Below, piece by piece: positions 1-7,168 of a DNA stretch of 29,183 nt. A program made the translations under genes and the position numbers. The stretch spans positions 1 to 29,183 of the forward strand of contig CAKTIM010000026.1 in assembly GCA_934565795.1 (NCBI GenBank), read 5' to 3'. Position 1 is the stretch's first letter. Each line of letters starts with the position of its first letter. The notes below the pieces were generated by a model that was not told where the DNA came from, made no database searches, and saw nothing but the letters and a program-made list of their open reading frames with translations. This DNA is from an uncultured Oscillospiraceae bacterium (GTDB taxonomy: Bacteria; Bacillota; Clostridia; Oscillospirales; Oscillospiraceae).

Positions 1-156
1 CGAGGCTTGGCCGCAGTTACCAGATGGGTCAGGCTTAAATTTGCTGCCATGAATCTGAAAAAGCTGGCCCAATGGAGTTGGAAGGACTCCATTTTTTCGA
101 CGATATTTGTTTATTACTGCCCTATCTGCAAGAAAGCCCCCACTTTCACTTACTGA
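1..156 (+). pseudogene. IS1182-like transposase, C-terminal fragment (5' part outside window)
   Basis: Frame 1 is open from the first base to TGA at 154-156 and encodes 51 residues. The piece RGLAAVTRWVRLKFAAMNLK is typical of the extreme C-terminus of IS1182-type DDE transposases, where AMNLKKLA is a recurrent motif. The fragment ends with a short CPxC segment. The gene enters from beyond the left edge, so the window cannot tell whether the element is intact. The family call is from memory of the motif, not a search. The next gene, metF, is convergent. Confidence 0.72.
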
Positions 157-166
157 AAGTGGAGGC
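136..166 (+). terminator. Hairpin at the transposase stop codon
   Basis: The arms CCACTTTCA (140-148) and TGAAAGTGG (154-162) pair perfectly across a 5-nt loop. They extend to 136-166 with one mismatch. The transposase TGA lies inside the 3' arm and the stem is followed by TCTTTG. It may be the IS transcription terminator or part of the IS end structure. Confidence 0.5.
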
Positions 167-182
167 TCTTTGACATGCTGAA

Positions 183-225
183 GCTGCTGCAAGAGAGCTT
201 CCCTTGCAGCAGCCTTTCTATTTTG
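183..225. terminator. Terminator hairpin between transposase and metF
   Basis: GCTGCTGCAAG (183-193) and CTTGCAGCAGC (203-213) form a perfect 11-bp stem with a 9-nt loop. On the plus strand a T-rich tract (CCTTTCTATTTTG) follows, so it is a good plus-strand terminator. It also sits just beyond the metF stop on the minus strand, but there the T-tract is weak. Confidence 0.6.
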
Positions 226-226
226 T

Positions 227-1108
227 TTATTTCAGTCCAGCCTGTTCCAGCAGGGCGGGGATTTTGGACTCCCAGCCCAGGGACATGATGTGGACGCCCT
301 GGCAGTAGGGCTTGCAGGCGCGGATGATGCGGGCGGCGATCTCCACGCCGGTGATGCCGGCCTTGGTCTTTTCCTTGTCGGCCTGGAGCTCGGCGATCAG
401 CTCGTCGGGGATGTGGACGCCGGCCACGTTATTGTTCATGAACTTGCACATACCGGCGGACTTGGGAATGATGATGCCCACCTGGACGGGCTTGCCGAAC
501 TGCTTGGCCCGCTCCATGAACTTGATGAACTTCTCCGGCTCAAACACGGCCTGGGTCTGGAAATACTCCGCGCCCGCCATGACCTTGCGCTCCATCTTCA
601 CCAGCTGCGCATCCACGGAATCGGAGCAGGGGGAGACCACCGCGCCCTTGGCGAACTTGGGGGGCTCGCCCACCAGCTCGTTGCCGCCCAGATCCTTGCC
701 GGTTTCCAGCACGCTGGCGGCATGGAGCAGGGATACGGAGTCCAGATCGAACACGGGCTTGGCCTGGGGATGGTCGCCCAGCTTGGTGTGGTCGCCGGTG
801 AGGCACAGGATGTTATCGATGCCCAGCATGGCGGCGCTCAGCAGGTCGGACTCCAGGGCAATGCGGTTGCGATCCCGGCAGGTCAGCTGGAAGATGGGGT
901 TCAGGCCCGCATCCTTCAGCACCTTGCAGGTTGCCAGGGAGCCCAGGCGCATCACGGAGGACTGGTTATCGGTGACGTTGACGAAGTGGACGTCGGTCAG
1001 ATACTTCTTGGCCTCTTCCACCATGCCATCAATGTGAATTCCTTTGGGAGGGCCGACCTCGGCAGAAACAACAAATTCGCCGTTATCGAACAGTTCAGTA
1101 ATTCTCAT
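227..1108 (-). CDS. metF: Methylenetetrahydrofolate reductase, acetogen-type MetF subunit
   Basis: This 293-aa protein is a methylenetetrahydrofolate reductase (TIM barrel, FAD-binding). It reduces methylene-THF to methyl-THF in the methyl branch of the Wood-Ljungdahl pathway or for methionine synthesis. Visible family features are the N-terminal FVVSAEVGPPKG segment with its catalytic-region glutamate, VNVTDNQSS, QLTCRDRNR, LCLTGDH and the C-terminal IPKSAGMCKFMNNNVAGV. Start ATG 1108 is preceded by AAGGAG at good spacing. It is the last gene of a three-gene minus operon (rnfC2-metV-metF) and begins 27 nt after metV. In acetogens MetF works with MetV and, in some species, RnfC2. The context supports that complex rather than a stand-alone E. 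coli-type enzyme. Confidence 0.93.
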   Translation of the reverse strand: MRITELFDNGEFVVSAEVGPPKGIHIDGMVEEAKKYLTDVHFVNVTDNQSSVMRLGSLATCKVLKDAGLNPIFQLTCRDRNRIALESDLLSAAMLGIDNILCLTGDHTKLGDHPQAKPVFDLDSVSLLHAASVLETGKDLGGNELVGEPPKFAKGAVVSPCSDSVDAQLVKMERKVMAGAEYFQTQAVFEPEKFIKFMERAKQFGKPVQVGIIIPKSAGMCKFMNNNVAGVHIPDELIAELQADKEKTKAGITGVEIAARIIRACKPYCQGVHIMSLGWESKIPALLEQAGLK

Positions 1109-1135
1109 ATTCTTCTTGCTCCTTATTGTCCTTAT

Positions 1136-1768
1136 TTAAGATTCCTTGGTGGCTTTGGTGGCCTCGTCGGTATTGAAGTCGTGCAGCTGGACGCCGCAGT
1201 GCAGCACGTCCAGACGGCCCTGGGCCTTCAGACGCTGAATGATCCGCTCCCAGCCGCAGTCCATGTCGGGGCAGACCTCGCACTTGCCGTTCTTGGTACC
1301 GCCGCAGGGGCCGTTGACCAGGCTCTTGGAGCAGGCGGTGATGGGGCAGATGCCGCCGGTGAGGTTCAGATAGCACTCGCCGCACTGGCCGCAGTCATAC
1401 TCCAGCGGCGTGACGCCCTGGAAGCCGGGCAGCTCGATGGTATCGCAGCAGGCGTATACCCGCATATCCTCCAGCTCCTGGGAGATGGTCTGCACGCCCA
1501 CGCCGCAGGAGAACACCAGCACGGCGTCCGCCTCGGCGATCTTATCCATGTGCGCGCGCAGGCGCAGCCGCAGCTCGTCGGGATTGCAGATGTAGTCGGT
1601 GGTCAAGGTGCCCACGACCTTGCCACTCTCGGCCAGCTCCTTCTGCACTTCCTCGGCCTCCTGCTCGGGGAAGCCGACTTCCTTGCAGCCGTGGCAGTTG
1701 ACGATGAAGACCTTGCCGGAAGCCAAGGAGGCAATGGTTTCTTTCAATTTCAGTTTCGTCATTAACAT
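1136..1768 (-). CDS. metV: MetV-like zinc-binding partner subunit of methylenetetrahydrofolate reductase
   Basis: This 210-aa protein matches the MetV family (methylene-THF reductase C-terminal-like). The cysteine-rich centre has CGQCGECYLNLTGGICPITA followed by a second cysteine cluster, NGPCGG...GKCEVCPDMDCGW. In the family this region binds zinc and contacts MetF. Two in-frame ATGs are possible, at 1768 and 1762. The ribosome site AAGGGAG overlaps the stop codon of the upstream gene and favours 1768. It lies between rnfC2 (18-nt gap) and metF. Its sequence is clearly related to the N-terminal third of the adjacent RnfC2, so the operon carries two MetV-type modules. MetV itself has no predicted catalytic centre and probably transfers electrons or organises the complex (family knowledge). 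Confidence 0.9.
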   Translation of the reverse strand: MLMTKLKLKETIASLASGKVFIVNCHGCKEVGFPEQEAEEVQKELAESGKVVGTLTTDYICNPDELRLRLRAHMDKIAEADAVLVFSCGVGVQTISQELEDMRVYACCDTIELPGFQGVTPLEYDCGQCGECYLNLTGGICPITACSKSLVNGPCGGTKNGKCEVCPDMDCGWERIIQRLKAQGRLDVLHCGVQLHDFNTDEATKATKES

Positions 1769-1786
1769 ATTGTATTCTCAGCTCCC

Positions 1787-3757
1787 TTATTTCTTCTTCA
1801 GCAGCGGCATGACCAGACCCTTCGCCGCCGCGATCTTGGATACCAGAGGAATCTTGGACGAGCAGATGTACTCGCAGCACTTGCAGGAGAAGCAGTCCAT
1901 CACGTTCAGGCTCAGCACCTTCTCGGCGTTGCCCAGGGCGGCGTACTTGACGATGTCCAGCGGGGCCAGCTCCATGGGGCACACGTCCACGCAGCGGCCG
2001 CACTTGATGCATTCCTTTTCCTCGGTGTGGTCAGTGGCGATGGCGATGATACCGTTGCTGCCCTTGATGATGGGCACATTGGTATCCTTGATGGGAGCGC
2101 CCATCATGGGGCCGCCCATCTTCAGCGTCACGTCCTCGCCGGTAACGCCGCCGCAGTAATCGATAATATCCTGCACATTGGTGCCCAGCTTCACCATGAA
2201 GTTACCGGGCTTAGCAATGTATTCGCCGGTGACGGACACCACGCGCTCCACCAGGGGCATGCCCTTCTGGATGGCGTCGGAGATGGCCTTGGCGGTGGAG
2301 GTGTTGGACACCACGCAGCCCACGTCGGCGGGCAGCTTGCCGCTGGGCACCTGGCGGCCCATGACCTTCTTGATGAGCATCTTCTCAGCGCCCTCGGGGT
2401 ACTGGGTCTTGGCGGCGCAGACGCGGATGTTGTCGTAGGGCGCGACCTTTTCCTCCATGATGGCGATGGCGTCGGGCTTGTTGTCCTCCACCAGGATCAC
2501 GCCCTCGGGAGCGGCCACGGCCTTCATCATGGCCCGCAGGCCGAACACGATATCGTCCGCGTATTCCAGCATCACCCGATGGTCGGCGGTCAGGTAGGGC
2601 TCACACTCGGAGCCGTTGATCAGCACGGCGTCGATGGGCTTGCCGGGCTTCAGCTTGACGTAGGTGGGGAAAGTAGCGCCGCCCATGCCCACGATGCCCT
2701 TTTCCTTGACGATCTCCACGATCTCGTCGGGGGTCAGCTCCTCCAGGGGCTTATTCGGCACCACGGACTCATGCAGCACGTTCTTCTTGTCGTTCCTGAT
2801 GACCACGGACATGACGCCGGGGCCTTTGTTGGGATGGGTGTGGGGCTCCACGGCAATCACGGTGCCGCTGACGCTGGAATGCACCGGCGCGCTGATAAAG
2901 CCGGCCTGCTCGCCGACCACCTGGCCCACCTTCACATAGTCGCCGGGCTGCACCACGGGGGTAGCAGGCGCGCCGATGTGCATGGCCAGGGGAATAATGA
3001 CGGTATCCGGCTCCGGGAACTTTTGCAGCGCCAGATGCTCGGTGTAATTCTTGTGCTCCACGGGATGTACGCCGCCGTAGAAACCCTCGTACCGCTTGGC
3101 GCGGGCCTGGGCAACGTAGGCCTTGATCTCATCCACATTGACCTTGGAGTAATCCCGCAGCTGGATGTCCTGGCCCAGGAATTCCTTGGTGCGGCCCTGC
3201 TTTTCCAGGCGCTGATAAATCTTTTCCCAGGCGCAGTCCTTCTTGGGGTCGATCTCGCACTTGCCGTTCTTCGCACCGCCGCACTGGCCGTTGACCAGGC
3301 CCTTGGAGCAGTCCACAATGGGGCAGATGCCGCCGGTGACGTTCAGATAGCACTGGGCACAGGCCCCGCAGGTCTTCTGGGTCAGGGCCATGCCGTGATG
3401 GCCGGTGTAGTTCAGGGAATTGGTCGCGGTAAAGGTGGGCACGTCCGCCACGTCCGCCATGGTCTGCACACCCAGGCCGCAGGAGATGACCAGCACGTTC
3501 TGCGTCCCCTCGGGGACAAGACCGGCCAGCTTCTTCTCAGTCTGTACCTTGTTGCACAGGAAGTCCACCCGTACAGAGCCGGTAACAGTCTTGCCCGCAG
3601 CGGCGGCCAGCGCCGCCACCTCATCCAGCTCCGGCTCCTGAACGGTATCGAACTCCTTGAAGCACTTGTTGCACGCCACCAGGAAGAATTGATCCTTCCC
3701 GGCCAGCAGCGCCTCCAGCTCTTCCTTGCTCTTTAACACATACTTGGTATAATCCAC
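1787..3757 (-). CDS. rnfC2: RnfC2-like protein: MetV-type module fused to RnfC electron-transfer module
   Basis: About 656 aa in two parts. Residues ~1-200 repeat the MetV cysteine pattern (CGACAQCYLNVTGGICPIVD, then NGQCGGAKNGKCEID). Residues ~230-655 are RnfC-like, with GxGGATFPT (NADH/FMN region), INGSECEPYLTADHR, and two 4Fe-4S motifs near the end (CIKCGRCVDVCPM and CFSCKCCEYIC). By family analogy it oxidises NADH and passes electrons to MetF/MetV. It is soluble, and the other rnf genes are absent here. It is the first gene of the operon. No ATG is available. Start TTG 3760 and GTG 3757 are both in frame, and GTG is preferred because AAGGTG lies 7 nt upstream. The length is much greater than a MetV and compatible with described acetogen RnfC2 subunits. 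Confidence 0.88.
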   Translation of the reverse strand: MDYTKYVLKSKEELEALLAGKDQFFLVACNKCFKEFDTVQEPELDEVAALAAAAGKTVTGSVRVDFLCNKVQTEKKLAGLVPEGTQNVLVISCGLGVQTMADVADVPTFTATNSLNYTGHHGMALTQKTCGACAQCYLNVTGGICPIVDCSKGLVNGQCGGAKNGKCEIDPKKDCAWEKIYQRLEKQGRTKEFLGQDIQLRDYSKVNVDEIKAYVAQARAKRYEGFYGGVHPVEHKNYTEHLALQKFPEPDTVIIPLAMHIGAPATPVVQPGDYVKVGQVVGEQAGFISAPVHSSVSGTVIAVEPHTHPNKGPGVMSVVIRNDKKNVLHESVVPNKPLEELTPDEIVEIVKEKGIVGMGGATFPTYVKLKPGKPIDAVLINGSECEPYLTADHRVMLEYADDIVFGLRAMMKAVAAPEGVILVEDNKPDAIAIMEEKVAPYDNIRVCAAKTQYPEGAEKMLIKKVMGRQVPSGKLPADVGCVVSNTSTAKAISDAIQKGMPLVERVVSVTGEYIAKPGNFMVKLGTNVQDIIDYCGGVTGEDVTLKMGGPMMGAPIKDTNVPIIKGSNGIIAIATDHTEEKECIKCGRCVDVCPMELAPLDIVKYAALGNAEKVLSLNVMDCFSCKCCEYICSSKIPLVSKIAAAKGLVMPLLKKK

Positions 3758-3816
3758 CAAATATCACCTTCTTATCGTTTTGTTTCATCGTTTGCAGGCA
3801 AACGGATACTGGCTGA

Positions 3817-3846
3817 ATTATACCATATCCCCCCATCCCATGTCCA
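3817..3846 (-). promoter_or_regulatory. Promoter of the rnfC2-metV-metF operon
   Basis: On the minus strand TGGACA (3841-3846), an 18-nt spacer and a perfect TATAAT (3817-3822) lie about 55 nt upstream of the rnfC2 start. The leader also holds a small GTTTGC/GCAAAC hairpin. Confidence 0.65.
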
Positions 3847-3973
3847 GTAGCCCGCCATGATTTTTGTTGGATTTTGGGTTGTTTTTTCCGTTTTTTGAGT
3901 TAGCTTATGCTAACTAGTGGGGTAAAAATACAATTTCTTCCACACACAGCGAATCCAGGATGGAAATCATCCG

Positions 3974-4346
3974 GCGCGGATACCAGCCGCCCACAAAGTC
4001 GCGGAATTGAGTTGTTAGTTGAATGAAAATAGCTAAAAGTTTCTGAGTTCGTAGGGGGCGGCAATTTGCCGACCCGCCGGGTACCGGGATTGAGCGGTTC
4101 GTCTATACAGCTCACGTTCGTTGGCTTTCGGGCGGCTGGTATCCGCCCCTACGCACTCAAAGTGTTGAACATTGTACCTCTTTAGTCGCGTCTCTCTCGA
4201 AACCATCACCTGAGTGCCCTCTTCAGTCGCTGCGGCGACAGCTTCCCCCACAGGGAAGCTTGGGGGATGCATACGGCAGGTTATACGTTCATCTTTACTG
4301 CTTCCTAAACCGCAAGGTTAAGGGTCGGCAGATTGCCGACCCCTAC
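3974..4346 (-). repeat. Intergenic repeat element, copy 1 (inverted relative to copy at 12553-12992)
   Basis: Read on the minus strand, this 373-bp stretch aligns nearly end to end with 12553-12992. Blocks are shared in the same order: GTAGGGGTCGGCAA.., GCAGTAAAGATGAACGTATA, GACTGAAGAGGGCACTCAGG, GTAGGGGCGGATACCAGCCG, CCGCTCAATCCCGGTAC and CTCAATTCCGCGAC. Many blocks end in GTAGGGG or CCCCTAC, forming small GGGCGG/CCGCCC hairpins. No credible gene lies inside. Copy 1 lacks about 66 bp present in copy 2. Confidence 0.85.
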
Positions 4347-4349
4347 GGG

Positions 4350-4560
4350 GCAGTTTTTTCTTGATACCATTCAACGATCTGCTGTCGAAACCGGGAGGCT
4401 GCGGGCGGGGGGGGTGGATATTGCGGCGAATATGATGAATAAATATGCGGTTATGTTTTTGCATATAATCGTTAAATATGCAATTTGATTTAGTATAAAT
4501 AAATAATTTAGTAATACTGCACATAGGAAATAGGGGTAGAGTTGGTATAATGTTGTATGA
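4350..4560. other. AT-rich non-coding spacer upstream of the amino-acid transporter operon
   Basis: This stretch is markedly A+T rich compared with the surrounding GC-rich DNA. It contains several TATAAT-like strings, including an extended TGGTATAAT around 4548. I see no coding region. It probably carries regulatory sites for the downstream operon. Confidence 0.4.
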
Positions 4561-4568
4561 AAATACAG

Positions 4569-4597
4569 TTGACAATGAATAATATACGAGTTATAAT
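4569..4597 (+). promoter_or_regulatory. Consensus sigma-A promoter of the amino-acid ABC operon
   Basis: TTGACA (4569-4574), a 17-nt spacer and TATAAT (4592-4597) match the consensus perfectly. The predicted transcription start is near 4604, giving a leader of about 65 nt to the ATG at 4669. Confidence 0.85.
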
Positions 4598-4668
4598 TCA
4601 ACCATCAAAAATCCCTGCGGGAAATCAACCGAGGGGAAAAACAAATTCAAAAAAAGGAGATAAGTTCT

Positions 4669-5514
4669 ATGAAAAAGATTATCGCTCTGGTGATGGCGCT
4701 GGCAATGCTCTCCAGCCTGTTTGTTATGACGGGAAGTGCTGAGGAAAAGGCAGAGGTCAAGACCGTTGTTCCCGGTCAGCTCACCGTGGCCACCAGCCCG
4801 GATTTCGCGCCCATGGAGTTCGTTGACGCCACCAAGGAAGGCCAGGACATGTTCGTCGGCTTCGATGTCACCCTGGCAAAGTACATTGCAGAACACCTGG
4901 GCCTGGAACTGGTGATCATGCCCATGAGCTTCGACGCCTGCCAGACCGCCGTTTACGCCGGTACTGTGGACATGGCCATTTCCGGCTTCAGCTGGACGGA
5001 GGAGCGGGCTGAGAACTACAACATCTCCGATTACTATCATGCCGGTGACAACGAGGATCAGCAGACCCTGATCACCCTGGCCGCCAACGGCGACAAGTAT
5101 TCCACCGTCGAGGGTCTGAAGGGCGCAAAGATCGGCGCGCAGAACGCCTCCCTGCAGCAGTCCCTGACCACCGAGCAGCTGCCCGACAACGAGCTGATTC
5201 TCTTCACCGACCTGGGCACCGCTGTACTCCAGCTGAAGAACGGCGACTTTGATTGCCTGGCCGTGGCGAAGGGCAACGGCGACGCCATCATTGCCAGCAA
5301 CCCCGACGTGGCGCAGTCCGGCTTCTTCTTCGACGTGGACGAGAAGTACACCGGCAACGTGGTTCTGCTCCAGAAGGGCAACGACGCCATGACCGAGGCC
5401 GTCAATGAGGCGCTGGCCGCTTCCAAGGACGAGTGGGATGCATGGTACAACGACGCCAAGGCCATCTCCGGCATCGAGGCTTCCTACGACGATGAGGGCA
5501 ACGCCGTCGAGTAA
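4669..5514 (+). CDS. Polar amino-acid ABC transporter substrate-binding protein
   Basis: This 281-aa exported protein is of the SBP family 3 type (amino-acid binding, PF00497-like). After a signal peptide of about 24 residues (MKKIIALVMALAML...) it reads LTVATSPDFAPMEFVD, the usual strand 1 and ligand loop. DMAISGFSWTEERAENYNIS and the LKGAKIGAQNASLQQ hinge region follow. It delivers a polar amino acid or amino-acid-like solute to the permease encoded next. AAAGGAG precedes ATG 4669. The signal sequence ends in TGSAEEK with no lipobox cysteine, which is unusual for a binding protein in a Gram-positive-type cell. The ligand cannot be read from the sequence. Confidence 0.92.
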   Translation: MKKIIALVMALAMLSSLFVMTGSAEEKAEVKTVVPGQLTVATSPDFAPMEFVDATKEGQDMFVGFDVTLAKYIAEHLGLELVIMPMSFDACQTAVYAGTVDMAISGFSWTEERAENYNISDYYHAGDNEDQQTLITLAANGDKYSTVEGLKGAKIGAQNASLQQSLTTEQLPDNELILFTDLGTAVLQLKNGDFDCLAVAKGNGDAIIASNPDVAQSGFFFDVDEKYTGNVVLLQKGNDAMTEAVNEALAASKDEWDAWYNDAKAISGIEASYDDEGNAVE

Positions 5515-5529
5515 GCGCGAAAGGCAAAT

Positions 5530-5560
5530 AACCGGCAGCCCCCGCGGCTGCCGGTTTTCC
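5530..5560 (+). terminator. Intercistronic terminator-like hairpin after the binding-protein gene
   Basis: AACCGGCAGCC (5530-5540), a 5-nt loop and GGCTGCCGGTT (5546-5556) are followed by TTTTCC. It lies between the binding-protein stop and the permease. The likely effect is partial termination or 3' stabilisation, giving more binding protein than membrane parts. Confidence 0.65.
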
Positions 5561-5566
5561 CCGCAG

Positions 5567-5616
5567 GTGCTTTTCTTCTGAACGCGGTCAAAGCGCCGCA
5601 CTGAGAAGAAAAGCAC
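5567..5616 (+). other. Second intercistronic stem-loop just before the permease ribosome site
   Basis: GTGCTTTTCTTCT (5567-5579) and AGAAGAAAAGCAC (5604-5616) are perfectly complementary over 13 bp, with a 24-nt loop. The stem ends 15 nt before the GAAAGGAA ribosome site of the permease. It has no T-run, so it is more likely an RNA-processing or stability element than a terminator. Confidence 0.55.
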
Positions 5617-5646
5617 ATACGAATTGATTTGAAAGGAATAGATACT

Positions 5647-6369
5647 ATGGATTTTAGCTTATTTCTTCCCAACCTGGCAAAGATCTGGAGCAAATACTGG
5701 AAGCTGTTTTTGATCACCGGCCTGGAAAACACCCTGATCCTCACCATCATCTCCGTGTCCCTGGGCACGGTGCTGGGCACCCTGGTGGCCATGCTGAAGA
5801 TGTCCCGGCTGCGCATTGCCCGGTTCATTTCCTCCGTATATGTAGAGGTGATCCGCGGCACCCCCATCCTGCTTCAGCTGTATGTGTTCTATTTTGTGCT
5901 GCCCAATGTGTTCACCTTTATGAAGCTGAGCCAGTTCATGTGGGTGTCCGTCGCCCTGTGCATCAACTCCTCCGCCTACGTCTCCGAGGTTATCCGGGCT
6001 GGTATTCAGGCCGTGGACAAGGGGCAGACCGAGGCCGCCCGCTCCCTGGGCCTGAGCGAGGGGCAGACTATGATGAAGATCATTCTGCCCCAGGCGGTGC
6101 GCAACATTCTCCCCGCCCTGGGCAACGAGTTCATTATGATGCTGAAGGAAACCTCTCTGGCCTCCACCTTCTTCCTGGGGGACATCATGACCTCCTACCT
6201 GATCGTGAAGGGCGCCACCTTCCTGACGCTGGAGCCGCTGACCATCGTGGCCGCCATTTATCTGTGCGTCACCTACCCGCTGAGCAAGCTCGTGGATAAA
6301 TTCGGCAAGAAAATGTCCAACCCCAACAGCTATCGGAATCGGAAAGTTAAGACAGGAGGCAGGGCGTAA
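5647..6369 (+). CDS. Polar amino-acid ABC transporter permease (HisM/GlnP type)
   Basis: The 240-aa integral membrane protein shows several hydrophobic helices and the permease EAA loop, [20 protein letters not shown], which docks to the ATPase. Early segments [19 protein letters not shown] and [20 protein letters not shown] are characteristic of the HisMQ family. ATG 5647 is chosen because GAAAGGAA lies 9 nt upstream. An in-frame TTG at 5629 has no ribosome site. It sits between the binding protein and the ATPase gene, whose ATG begins 2 nt after this stop, so translation of the two is probably coupled. Confidence 0.92.
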   Translation: MDFSLFLPNLAKIWSKYWKLFLITGLENTLILTIISVSLGTVLGTLVAMLKMSRLRIARFISSVYVEVIRGTPILLQLYVFYFVLPNVFTFMKLSQFMWVSVALCINSSAYVSEVIRAGIQAVDKGQTEAARSLGLSEGQTMMKIILPQAVRNILPALGNEFIMMLKETSLASTFFLGDIMTSYLIVKGATFLTLEPLTIVAAIYLCVTYPLSKLVDKFGKKMSNPNSYRNRKVKTGGRA

Positions 6370-6371
6370 CC

Positions 6372-7154
6372 ATGGAAATGATCAAGACTGTTGATTTACA
6401 TAAGAGCTTTGGCGACCTGCACGTGCTCAAGGGCGTCAGCCAGACCATCGAAAAGGGCGAGGTCGTCTCCGTGATCGGCCCCTCCGGCGGCGGCAAGAGC
6501 ACCTTCCTGCGCTGCCTGAACCTGCTGGAAAAGCCGGAGAGCGGCAAAATCTACTTTGAGGGCGACGAGATCACCGGCAACCTGACCAAGGAGGAAAAGC
6601 AGCTGATCCGCGAGGGCAAGCTGCCCAAGCCCGCCAAGGTCAACATCGACGTGCACCGGCAGAAGATGGGCATGGTATTCCAGCACTTCAATGTGTTCCC
6701 CCACCTGACGGTGGCCAAGAACGTCACCCTGGCCCCCATGATGCTCAAGCACAAGTCCGAGGCCGAAGCAAACCAGATGGCCAAGGAGCTGCTCAGCCGG
6801 GTCGGCCTGCTGGATAAATACGACGAGATGCCCGGCAACCTCTCCGGCGGGCAGAAGCAGCGTCTGGCCATCGTCCGGGCGCTGGCCATGGAGCCGGACG
6901 TGATGCTGTTCGACGAGCCGACCTCCGCCCTGGATCCCGAGATGGTGGGCGAGGTGCTGGACGTGATCAAGGGCCTAGTGGATACGGGCATGACCTGCGT
7001 CATCGTCACCCACGAGATGCGCTTTGCCAGAGAGGTATCCGACCGGGTGCTGTTCATGGCCGAGGGAAATATCCTGGAGCAGGGCAGCCCGGATCAGGTA
7101 TTCAACCATCCCACCCATCCCCGCCTGCAGGATTTCCTGGCAAAGGTTCTGTAA
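6372..7154 (+). CDS. Polar amino-acid ABC transporter ATP-binding protein (GlnQ/HisP type)
   Basis: The 260-aa ATPase drives the neighbouring permease. It has Walker [10 protein letters not shown] (residues ~36-44), a Q-loop in [15 protein letters not shown], the signature LSGGQKQR, Walker [14 protein letters not shown] and the switch histidine in VIVTHEM. Between the first strands and the Q-loop is an insertion of roughly 20 residues rich in Lys/Glu ([20 protein letters not shown]), longer than in typical GlnQ. GGAGGCAGGGCG supplies the ribosome site for ATG 6372. The downstream hydrolase gene follows after 14 nt, so the operon continues. Confidence 0.94.
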   Translation: MEMIKTVDLHKSFGDLHVLKGVSQTIEKGEVVSVIGPSGGGKSTFLRCLNLLEKPESGKIYFEGDEITGNLTKEEKQLIREGKLPKPAKVNIDVHRQKMGMVFQHFNVFPHLTVAKNVTLAPMMLKHKSEAEANQMAKELLSRVGLLDKYDEMPGNLSGGQKQRLAIVRALAMEPDVMLFDEPTSALDPEMVGEVLDVIKGLVDTGMTCVIVTHEMRFAREVSDRVLFMAEGNILEQGSPDQVFNHPTHPRLQDFLAKVL

Positions 7155-7168
7155 AAGAGGTGCCTGTT

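Noticed and set aside
290..3736. Long plus-strand open frames opposite metF, metV and rnfC2
   Set aside because: They are rich in Gly/His/Leu/Val/Asp with no family resemblance and arise from codon bias of the GC-rich genes on the other strand.
5629..5646. TTG start for the amino-acid permease
   Set aside because: It has no ribosome site, and GAAAGGAA inside this stretch serves the ATG at 5647.
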